A DNA stretch of 64,000 nt, from NCBI RefSeq assembly GCF_009769735.1, contig NZ_WSRO01000002.1, forward strand, positions 4,414,001-4,478,000. The letters are read 5' to 3'. Within the stretch, counting starts at the first letter, position 1. Every line of letters starts with the position of its first letter. This stretch comes from Streptomyces sp. BA2 (GTDB lineage Bacteria > Actinomycetota > Actinomycetes > Streptomycetales > Streptomycetaceae). The notes under the pieces were generated by a model, which was given only the letters and a program-made list of their open reading frames with translations, did not search any database and had not been told where the DNA came from. Positions 57,928 to 64,000 of the stretch are shown in pieces. Both the position numbers and the translations under genes were made by a program.

Positions 57928-58815
57928 TCACCACCCGAGCAGCCGCCGCGCGACCTCCAGGTCCTCCCCGTCAGGCTCCCGCTCGTCCTCGATCTCCCAC
58001 AGCGCGTTCTGCAGCACCCGGGCCAACGTCCAGGCGCGCGCCCGCTCCCTGTCCAACCCCAGCACCTCGCTCATCGCGTCGAACCGCCACAGCACGTCGT
58101 CCGGGTCGAAGCGGTTGTTGAGCGCGGGCCAGAGGTCGAACCCGGGGTCCCCGGCCAGCGGCTTCGGGTCGATGGCGAGCCACGGCTCGCGCTCGGCCGC
58201 AAGGACGTTCTCGAAGTGCAGGTCCCAGTGCAGCAGCCGGTCACCGGGCTCCCCCACGACCTCGCGCAGCGCGCCCCCGCACCGCTCCACGATCGAACGC
58301 TGGACGGGGTCGGGGATCTCCTTCAGGGCCTCGGGCAGGTCATCGAGCATCTCCCCCGCGATGTCCGCGAGCCGCCGCATCCCCTCGGGCGCGGGCACCG
58401 AGGTGAGCCGGGCGAGCAGCTCGGCGATGACGATCACCGCCTTGTGTGTGTCCTCCATCGTCGACAACATCCGCCCGGAGTCGAGGCGTTCGAGCAGCAT
58501 CGTGCCCGTGCGGTCGTCGTGGTCGAGCAGCCGCACCGCCCCGTCGCCGTCCCACACCCGGAGCCCGACCGGCTCTCCCTCGGTCTCCTCGTCGAGGAGC
58601 TGGAACTTGACCGCGGCAGGGGTGCCGTCCCGCCGCACCACGGGCAGCACGAGCGCGGCCATGCCGTGCATCGATGGCCCGTCGACCCTCAGGTCCCACC
58701 GCTCGACGAACTCCGCCACGCGCGCGGGCAGCGCCGCGATGAAGGCACGCCCTGGCTCCCCCGCGTACTCGTACTGCGACTCGATCAGCTCGTCCGGAAT
58801 GCGAATGTCGATCAC
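57928..58815 (-). CDS. APH(6)/streptomycin 6-kinase-like phosphotransferase
   Basis: A 295-residue protein of the APH_6_hur family: SMHGMAALVLPVVRRDGTPA AVKFQLLD (nucleotide Lys), MLLERLDSGRML, LLHWDLHFENVLAAE (catalytic Brenner motif HxDLHxxN) and WLAIDPKPLAGDPGFDLWPA (metal Asp). It may phosphorylate an aminoglycoside or hydroxyurea-like compound; self-resistance is not shown. GTG 58815 is preferred over ATG 58869 because a TAGCGT box lies 7 nt before it (leaderless). Confidence 0.85.
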   Translation of the reverse strand: MIDIRIPDELIESQYEYAGEPGRAFIAALPARVAEFVERWDLRVDGPSMHGMAALVLPVVRRDGTPAAVKFQLLDEETEGEPVGLRVWDGDGAVRLLDHDDRTGTMLLERLDSGRMLSTMEDTHKAVIVIAELLARLTSVPAPEGMRRLADIAGEMLDDLPEALKEIPDPVQRSIVERCGGALREVVGEPGDRLLHWDLHFENVLAAEREPWLAIDPKPLAGDPGFDLWPALNNRFDPDDVLWRFDAMSEVLGLDRERARAWTLARVLQNALWEIEDEREPDGEDLEVARRLLGW

Positions 58816-58891
58816 GTCCGCGACGCTACCCGCGTGGGTGATTCGCCGCATGGGGATTTTTCGGGCCACCGCCGTGTACGACCACCGCCAT

Positions 58892-58927
58892 GTACGGCAC
58901 TCCGACCCGCTGCCCGGAGTGCCGTAC
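58892..58927. terminator. Terminator after DsbA-like gene
   Basis: GTACGGCACTCCG (58892-58904) pairs perfectly with CGGAGTGCCGTAC (58915-58927), 10-nt loop, 12 bp from the stop of the DsbA-like gene. Confidence 0.8.
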
Positions 58928-58938
58928 GCCCGAGGGCC

Positions 58939-59688
58939 TTAAATCCCGGAGGCCTTCAGCTCCTTGGCGAACGTGTCCTGGTCGAACAGGGAGTTGCTGT
59001 CCGCCTTCTTGCCGTCGATGACGACGGTCGGCGTGCCCTGCATGCCGTCGTCGGTGAAGGACTGCATGGCCTCACCGACCCACTTCTTGTACGTCCCCTT
59101 CTTCACGGCCTTGTCGAACTCGGCGCCCCGCAGCCCGTCCACCTGGTCGGCGATCTTCAGCAGGAAGGCGGGCGTGTAGGCGTCCTCGGTCTCGCTCTCG
59201 GGCTGGTTGGCGAAGACCGCGGCGTGGAACTGCGGGAACTTGCCCGCCTCCACCGAGGCCCGCAGCGCGTTCGCCGCGTTCACCGAGCCGCTGCCGCCGA
59301 GGTTCTTGTCGAGGAACGAGGCGATCGTGTACTCGACCTTCACCTTGCCGTCGGCCACCGGCTTCACCAGCGCCTGCGCGCCCGTCTCCTCGAACTTCTT
59401 GCAGATCGGGCAGCGCGCGTCCTCGTACAGCTTGACCGTGTGCGCGGCCTTCGGGTCGCCGACCGTGATCACCCCGCCCTTCACGGTGGCGGGCGTCTTC
59501 GCGAGCGCGTCGGTACCGGCCGGCGGCTGCTTCGCCTCGGGGCCACCGGGGGACGCGGACTCCGAAGCCGACCCCTTGTCGTCACCCCGGCCCGTGAGGT
59601 CCTCGGGGCCGCAGGCGGCAGCGCCCCCGGCGACGAATGCGGTGGCGGCCACCGCGGCGACGATGCGCCCGGCCTTGCGTACGGCCAT
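58939..59688 (-). CDS. DsbA-family thioredoxin-fold protein, exported
   Basis: A 249-residue protein: N-terminal signal segment ending AGGAAAC (possible lipid attachment Cys ~ residue 26), a Ser/Pro/Lys linker, then thioredoxin-like VKLYEDARCPICKKFEETGA with active site CPIC and the cis-Pro loop GMQGTPTVVIDGKKAD. It should catalyse disulfide exchange outside the membrane. The lipobox is atypical, so it may be a membrane-tethered or secreted protein instead. Confidence 0.9.
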   Translation of the reverse strand: MAVRKAGRIVAAVAATAFVAGGAAACGPEDLTGRGDDKGSASESASPGGPEAKQPPAGTDALAKTPATVKGGVITVGDPKAAHTVKLYEDARCPICKKFEETGAQALVKPVADGKVKVEYTIASFLDKNLGGSGSVNAANALRASVEAGKFPQFHAAVFANQPESETEDAYTPAFLLKIADQVDGLRGAEFDKAVKKGTYKKWVGEAMQSFTDDGMQGTPTVVIDGKKADSNSLFDQDTFAKELKASGI

Positions 59689-59814
59689 CTGAAACAGTCC
59701 TCCAGGATCTCGGCACGTGCCGCTTCGACATCGGCCCGTGCCGGATCAACGTATCGGAACGCCCGCCCCCGCACCCCTCCCCAAAGCCCCCACCAGCGCA
59801 GTAACGTCCGGCAC

Positions 59815-61209
59815 ATGAGCAGCACGATCAACGGCGGCATCTCGTTCTGGTACGCGGACAACGGCACCCCGGCTCCCCGTGAACCCCTGCCGGGCGACGA
59901 GAGTGCCGACGTCTGCATTGTCGGCGGCGGCTACACGGGCCTGTGGACCGCGTACTACCTGAAGAAGGCCGCCCCCTTCCTCCGCATCACCGTCCTGGAG
60001 CAGAAGTTCTGCGGCTACGGAGCCTCCGGCCGCAACGGCGGCTGGCTCTACAACGGCGTCGCGGGCCGCGACCGCTACGCCCGCCTGCACGGCAGGGAGG
60101 CGGCAGTACGCCTCCAGGAAGCAATGAACGAAACGGTCGGCGAAGTAATCCGCGCCGCCACCGAAGAACAGATCGACGCGGACATCCACCACGGCGGCGT
60201 ACTCGAAGTGGCCTACACCCCGGCCCAGTTGGCACGCCTGAAGGAATTCCACGCCACGGAACTCGCGTACGGCGAGAAAGAACGCGCCCTGCACGGCGCA
60301 CGCGAGACAGCGGACCGCATCCGCGTCGCCGGCGCCGTCGGCTCCACCTGGACCCCGCACGGCGCGCGCCTGCACCCGGTGAAGCTGGTGAAGGGCCTCG
60401 CGGCGGCCGTCGAAGCACTCGGCGTCACGATCCACGAGTCGACGCCGGTCACGGAGATCAAGCCCAAGCACGCCATCACCCCGTACGGCACGGTCCGCGC
60501 CCCATACATCCTGCGCTGCACGGAGGGCTTCACGGCGTCCCTCAAGGGCCAACGCCGCACGTGGCTCCCCATGAACTCCTCGATGATCGCCACGGCCCCC
60601 CTCACCGACGCCCAATGGGAGTCGATCGGCTGGGAAGGCCGCGAAACGCTCGGCGACATGGCACACGCGTACATGTACGCCCAACGCACCGCCGACGGCC
60701 GCATCGCACTCGGCGGCAGAGGCGTCCCGTACCGCTACGGCTCAAAAACGGACAACGACGGCCGCACCCAGCCGGCCACGATCGAGGCCCTGCACGAGAT
60801 CCTCACCCGCTTCTTCCCGCAACTGGCCGGAGTGAAGGTGGCCCACGCCTGGTCCGGCGTGCTCGGCGTCCCCCGCGACTGGTGCGCCACAGTCACCCTG
60901 GACCGCGCGACGGGCCTCGGCTGGGCGGGCGGCTACGTCGGCTCGGGCGTCGCCACCGCCAACCTCGCGGCCCGCACCCTGCGCGACCTGGTCCAGCAGG
61001 ACTCGGGCCAGGCAGGCGCCACGGACCTCACGACGCTCCCCTGGGTCAACCACAAAGTCCGCAAGTGGGAGCCGGAGCCGTTCCGCTGGATCGGCGTCCA
61101 GGGCATGTACGCGACGTACCGCAGCGCGGACCGCCACGAACTGACCACCCCGACCGCCACGGCCCCCCGCCTGGCCCGCATCGCGGACCGCCTGTCGGGG
61201 CGCCACTGA
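59815..61209 (+). CDS. FAD-dependent oxidoreductase (DAO family)
   Basis: A 464-residue protein of the glycine/D-amino acid oxidase-like group (PuuB/OrdL-like): ADVCIVGGGYTGLWTAYYLK (FAD Rossmann), LEQKFCGYGASGRNGGWLYN, and C-terminal GWAGGYVGSGVATANLAART. It likely oxidises an amine or gamma-glutamyl-amine. TAACGT (59802-59807) lies 7 nt before the ATG, indicating a leaderless start. Confidence 0.9.
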   Translation: MSSTINGGISFWYADNGTPAPREPLPGDESADVCIVGGGYTGLWTAYYLKKAAPFLRITVLEQKFCGYGASGRNGGWLYNGVAGRDRYARLHGREAAVRLQEAMNETVGEVIRAATEEQIDADIHHGGVLEVAYTPAQLARLKEFHATELAYGEKERALHGARETADRIRVAGAVGSTWTPHGARLHPVKLVKGLAAAVEALGVTIHESTPVTEIKPKHAITPYGTVRAPYILRCTEGFTASLKGQRRTWLPMNSSMIATAPLTDAQWESIGWEGRETLGDMAHAYMYAQRTADGRIALGGRGVPYRYGSKTDNDGRTQPATIEALHEILTRFFPQLAGVKVAHAWSGVLGVPRDWCATVTLDRATGLGWAGGYVGSGVATANLAARTLRDLVQQDSGQAGATDLTTLPWVNHKVRKWEPEPFRWIGVQGMYATYRSADRHELTTPTATAPRLARIADRLSGRH

Positions 61210-61230
61210 CTCACCTACGCAGGTACGTCT

Positions 61231-62109
61231 TCAGCGACCCGGCCCACCGGCATCCGCAAGGGGCCGGGCCCCGCCCGACAGCGCCAGCAGAGCCGCATGG
61301 GACGACGAGCCCAGCTCGGCCGCGTACAGCAGCAGCGTCAGCTCCTCGTCGGGCGGCGGCAGTCGCAGCGCCTGGAAGTGCAGTTCCATCAGCCCGTGCT
61401 CCGGATGCCGGACGCGCTTGATACCGTGCCCCTTCTCCTCGACCTCCTGCGACTCCCACAGCCGTGCGAACTCCGGGCTGCGCTCGCGGAGTTCACCGAT
61501 CACCACGCACAGCCGCTCGCCATCCGGAGTGCGGCCGGCCTCGGCACGCAGCACGGCGACGATCTCGCGGCGGATCTGCGCCGCCTCCGGGTGCGCGGCC
61601 TCCGCGTCCGGGTGCAGGAACATCTGCTTGGCGATGTTGCGCTCCTCCGGGGGCAGTTGCGCAAAGTCGCACCCCAGCTTCCCGCCGGGACCGTTCCACG
61701 CCAGAACGTCCATGGCCCGGCCGTAGACCAGGGCCGCGACACCCTCCATCGAGTCGAGCACGACCCGCAGACCGGGCCGTACGACCTGCGGCTCTTCCCG
61801 CACCTGCCGCCGCGCGACCCCGCTGTGCGCCGCCCGGTACGCCACGTTCCGCAGGTACTCGTGCTCGGCAGCGGTCAGCCGCAGCCCACGGGCGAGGCCG
61901 TCAAGGACCTCCGGCGAGACGTTTCCGCCACGGCCCTGCTCGATGCGCGTGTAGTACTCCACGCTGATCCCCGTGAGGCGGGCGGCCTCCTCACGGCGCA
62001 GCCCGCGCACCCTTCGCCGCGTCCCGCCGGACGGCAGGCCGAACTCGGCCGGGTCCAGGGCTGCCCTGCGGGCCTTCAAGAACGCGTTGATCTCCGGCTC
62101 GGCATGCAT
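61231..62109 (-). CDS. XRE-family regulator with MmyB-like ligand domain
   Basis: A 292-residue protein: HTH at residues ~20-75 (RRVRGLRREEAARLTGISVE and YYTRIEQGRGGNVSPEVLDG), then the MmyB-like PAS fold (PGLRVVLDSMEGVAALVYGR; MDVLAWNGPG; VRHPEHGLMELHFQALRLPP). Streptomyces carry many copies, each usually divergent from an oxidoreductase it controls. Here the divergent gene is the aldo/keto reductase. The N-terminus was set at MHAEPEINAF. Confidence 0.9.
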   Translation of the reverse strand: MHAEPEINAFLKARRAALDPAEFGLPSGGTRRRVRGLRREEAARLTGISVEYYTRIEQGRGGNVSPEVLDGLARGLRLTAAEHEYLRNVAYRAAHSGVARRQVREEPQVVRPGLRVVLDSMEGVAALVYGRAMDVLAWNGPGGKLGCDFAQLPPEERNIAKQMFLHPDAEAAHPEAAQIRREIVAVLRAEAGRTPDGERLCVVIGELRERSPEFARLWESQEVEEKGHGIKRVRHPEHGLMELHFQALRLPPPDEELTLLLYAAELGSSSHAALLALSGGARPLADAGGPGR

Positions 62110-62268
62110 CCGGCCATTCTCCGGCATGCCCGGCCCAACCAGGCCCTGCGGGTACCAGGCCCCGCCGGGCCTGGCGGGCACCGGGACCGGCGGGCAAGGT
62201 CGACCACGAGACCAGGTGATCGCTCACGACACCAGCTGCACGCAGGACAGAAGGACAGGGGAGCATTC

Positions 62269-63297
62269 ATGAACCGCAGGATTCTCGGCGGCACCGGCAT
62301 TTCCGTCAGCGAGTACACCCTCGGCACGATGATGCTCGGCGCGTGGGGCACCAAGGACCACGACGAGGCAGTCCGCATCGTGCACACCGCTCTCGACGCG
62401 GGCATCAACACCCTCGACACCGCCGACATGTACTCCGACGGCGAGTCCGAAGTGATCGTCGGGAAGGCCCTCAAGGGCCGCCGGGACGACGTCGTCCTCG
62501 CGAGCAAGTTCAGCAACCCGATGGGCACCGACGCCAACCAACGGGGCGCTTCCCGCCGTTACATCATCCGCGCCGTCGAGGACAGCCTGCGCCGCCTGGA
62601 CACCGACTGGATCGACGTCTACCAAGTGCACCGCCCCGATCCGGACACCGACATCGACGAGACCCTGTCGGCGCTGTCGGACCTGGTGCGCTCCGGCAAG
62701 GTCCGGGCGATCGGCTCGTCCACATTTCCCGCCGGTGAGATCGTCGAGGCCCAGTGGGTCGCCGAGAAGCGCGGCCACGTCCGCTTCCGCAGCGAGCAAC
62801 CGCCGTACTCGATCCTGGCCCGCGCCATCGAGCGGGACGTGCTTCCCACCGCGCAGAAGTACGGCATGGGCGTCCTCACCTGGAGCCCCCTCGCGGGCGG
62901 CTGGCTGTCCGGCAAGTACGGCGGACCGGACGGCGCGACCCCCGGCGAAGCCACCCGCTCGAATTTCCTGCCGCAGCTCCTCGACACCAGCCTGCCCGGC
63001 AACGCCGCCAAGCTCACCGCGGTCACCGAGCTGCGAAAGGTGGCCGCCGACGCCGGCCTGACGCTGCCCGCTCTGGCCACCGGGTTCGTCCTGTCGCACC
63101 CCGCCATCACTTCCGTGATCATCGGCCCCCGCACCCACGACCAGCTCACCTCGCTGCTCGGCGCCGCGGGAACGGTCCTGAGCGGCGACATCCTCGACCG
63201 CATCGACGAGATCGTGCCTCCCGGCACCGACCTCAACCGCGACGTCACCCACTACGACCCGCCCGCACTCACGGACAAGACACTGCGCCGCCGCTGA
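62269..63297 (+). CDS. Aldo/keto reductase
   Basis: A 342-residue NADPH-dependent TIM-barrel reductase. The catalytic tetrad is visible: Asp and Tyr in NTLDTADMYSDGESE, Lys in VVLASKFSNPMG, His in DVYQVHRPDPDTD. SSTFPAGEIV and GVLTWSPLAGGWLSGKYGG are typical of the AKR11/YhdN-like group. It reduces aldehydes or ketones, probably under control of the divergent MmyB-type regulator. AGGGGAG at 62257-62263 precedes the start. Confidence 0.92.
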   Translation: MNRRILGGTGISVSEYTLGTMMLGAWGTKDHDEAVRIVHTALDAGINTLDTADMYSDGESEVIVGKALKGRRDDVVLASKFSNPMGTDANQRGASRRYIIRAVEDSLRRLDTDWIDVYQVHRPDPDTDIDETLSALSDLVRSGKVRAIGSSTFPAGEIVEAQWVAEKRGHVRFRSEQPPYSILARAIERDVLPTAQKYGMGVLTWSPLAGGWLSGKYGGPDGATPGEATRSNFLPQLLDTSLPGNAAKLTAVTELRKVAADAGLTLPALATGFVLSHPAITSVIIGPRTHDQLTSLLGAAGTVLSGDILDRIDEIVPPGTDLNRDVTHYDPPALTDKTLRRR

Positions 63298-63360
63298 CAG
63301 GGCAGGAGCTCGACGCCGGGCACGAGAGGTACTGCACGAGAGGTACTTCAGGACGCAAAG

Positions 63361-63392
63361 AAGCCCAGGTCAGACCGATCTGACCTGGGCTT
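63361..63392. terminator. Terminator between aldo/keto reductase and tRNA-Thr
   Basis: AAGCCCAGGTCAGA pairs perfectly with TCTGACCTGGGCTT, 4-nt loop, followed by T on the forward strand. It lies 5 bp beyond the tRNA 3' end on the reverse strand and can serve both genes. Confidence 0.85.
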
Positions 63393-63396
63393 TCCG

Positions 63397-63470
63397 AGCC
63401 CCCTGTCGGATTCGAACCGACGACCTACGCATTACAAGTGCGTTGCTCTGGCCATCTGAGCTAAGGAGGC
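63397..63470 (-). tRNA. tRNA-Thr (anticodon UGU)
   Basis: The reverse strand folds as a cloverleaf: acceptor GCCTCCT/AGGGGGC, D arm TAGCTCAGATGGCCAGAGCA, anticodon stem CGCA-CTTGTAA-TGCG with anticodon TGT, T arm GTCGGTTCGAATCCGAC. No CCA is encoded, as usual in Streptomyces. Length 74 with the discriminator base. Confidence 0.95.
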
Positions 63471-63600
63471 ATGCAGCGTCGTGCCCGAGCAGTGTAACCA
63501 ACGCCGCACATGCCCCCGTCGAAAATTCCTCGAACGTCGCAGGCGCAGGACTACTGACAGACCGATGACCCCCGGGGTACGGTCACGAGCAGTTCGCTCA

Positions 63601-63616
63601 GGTGGACTACACCACT
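63601..63616. promoter_or_regulatory. DasR-responsive element (dre-like) upstream of msiK
   Basis: GGTGGACTACACCACT matches the dre consensus AGTGGTCTAGACCACT at 13 of 16 positions. It is 57 bp before the msiK start, in its promoter region. Confidence 0.75.
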
Positions 63617-63672
63617 CCTCTCTTTACAACGGATCGTCCGGCACGTTCCTGCCGGTGAAGGGGGCCCTCACC

Positions 63673-64000
63673 ATGGCCACTGTTTCGTTCGACAAGGCGA
63701 CCCGCATCTATCCGGGTGGCGACAAGCCCGCCGTCGATGAGCTCGAGCTCGACGTCGCGGACGGCGAGTTCCTCGTCCTCGTCGGTCCCTCCGGCTGCGG
63801 AAAGTCCACCTCCCTGCGCATGCTCGCGGGCCTGGAGGACGTGAACGCCGGCGCCATCCGCATCGGCGAGCGCGACGTCACGCACCTGCCGCCCAAGGAC
63901 CGGGACATCGCCATGGTGTTCCAGAACTACGCGCTCTACCCGCACATGACGGTCGCCGACAACATGGGCTTCGCCCTGAAGATCGCGGGCGTCAACAAGG
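63673..64000 (+). CDS. msiK: Multiple-sugar ABC importer ATPase MsiK (5' part)
   Basis: The frame from ATG 63673 runs off the window: [20 protein letters not shown], Walker [12 protein letters not shown], the MalK/UgpC-type [20 protein letters not shown], and Q-loop [13 protein letters not shown]. In Streptomyces this single ATPase energises many sugar importers (cellobiose, maltose, chitobiose), including those lacking their own ATPase gene. The dre box upstream and the orphan binding protein at 28934 fit that role. The C-terminal regulatory domain lies outside the window. Confidence 0.92.
   Translation, partial: MATVSFDKATRIYPGGDKPAVDELELDVADGEFLVLVGPSGCGKSTSLRMLAGLEDVNAGAIRIGERDVTHLPPKDRDIAMVFQNYALYPHMTVADNMGFALKIAGVNK

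Noticed and set aside
58216..59814. Upstream 533 codons of the DAO-family frame
   Set aside because: Antisense to the APH-like and DsbA-like genes. A leaderless promoter fixes the start at 59815.

Overview
The window is chromosomal DNA of a Streptomyces. It has very high GC with strong third-position GC bias. It carries Streptomyces-typical families: mycothiol-type DinB proteins, DUF397/DUF5753 pairs, CdgB, HbpS-SenS-SenR, MsiK and DasR boxes. Several starts are leaderless, with a TANNNT box 6-7 nt before the codon. From memory, the order murQ - groEL2 - csp - thrC - otsA/otsB - SIS/binding protein - nagK-nagA - cdgB - terD - hbpS/senSR - msiK matches the S. coelicolor region around SCO4240-SCO4310. 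No alignment was run and the species cannot be named. No prophage, complete insertion sequence, rRNA or CRISPR array is visible.

Left part (1-7998): a DHA2-type efflux pump (cut by the window edge) lies divergent to an HD-domain phosphohydrolase, with two C-tract/G-tract palindromes of CsoR/CstR type between them. Next come a DinB-GNAT fusion, an MFS exporter, a NIPSNAP protein and a DUF4031 pair. A MurNAc recycling locus follows: an RpiR-type regulator, murQ, and a PTS EIIBC gene that has lost most of its interior and is a pseudogene.

Accessory block (8000-20130): three toxin-antitoxin loci (RelE/Xre, VapBC, YefM-YoeB), a WhiJ-like DUF5753 + DUF397 pair with two small partner genes, an MFS exporter, a polysaccharide deacetylase, an alpha/beta hydrolase, and a 1047-residue HTH/P-loop NTPase/helical-repeat protein divergent to a 40-residue membrane protein.

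Core block (20150-43205): groEL with two CIRCE-like operators, a cold-shock gene, a MoaD-like carrier, and threonine synthase behind a clear S-box (SAM-I) riboswitch. gpgS, otsA and otsB point to compatible-solute synthesis. Then an amino-sugar block: solute-binding lipoprotein, SIS protein, nagK, nagA, a PfkB kinase and a class II aldolase, with DasR-type (dre) boxes at 30257 and 31731. A third dre-like box precedes msiK at 63601, so the binding protein, the catabolic enzymes and the shared ABC ATPase look like one regulon. cdgB (diguanylate cyclase), arfB, terD and a two-gene Tm-1-like module (UPF0261 + PEP-hydrolase family) follow.

Right part (43224-64000): assorted enzymes (M1 peptidase, GNATs, several flavin-dependent oxidoreductases, quinone oxidoreductase, aldo/keto reductase, APH(6)-like kinase, DsbA-like lipoprotein), the redox-sensing hbpS / senS-senR locus, regulators, a tRNA-Thr(UGU), and the start of msiK at the edge. 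Intergenic regions hold several dispersed repeat families and one possible structured RNA element near 54077-54173.
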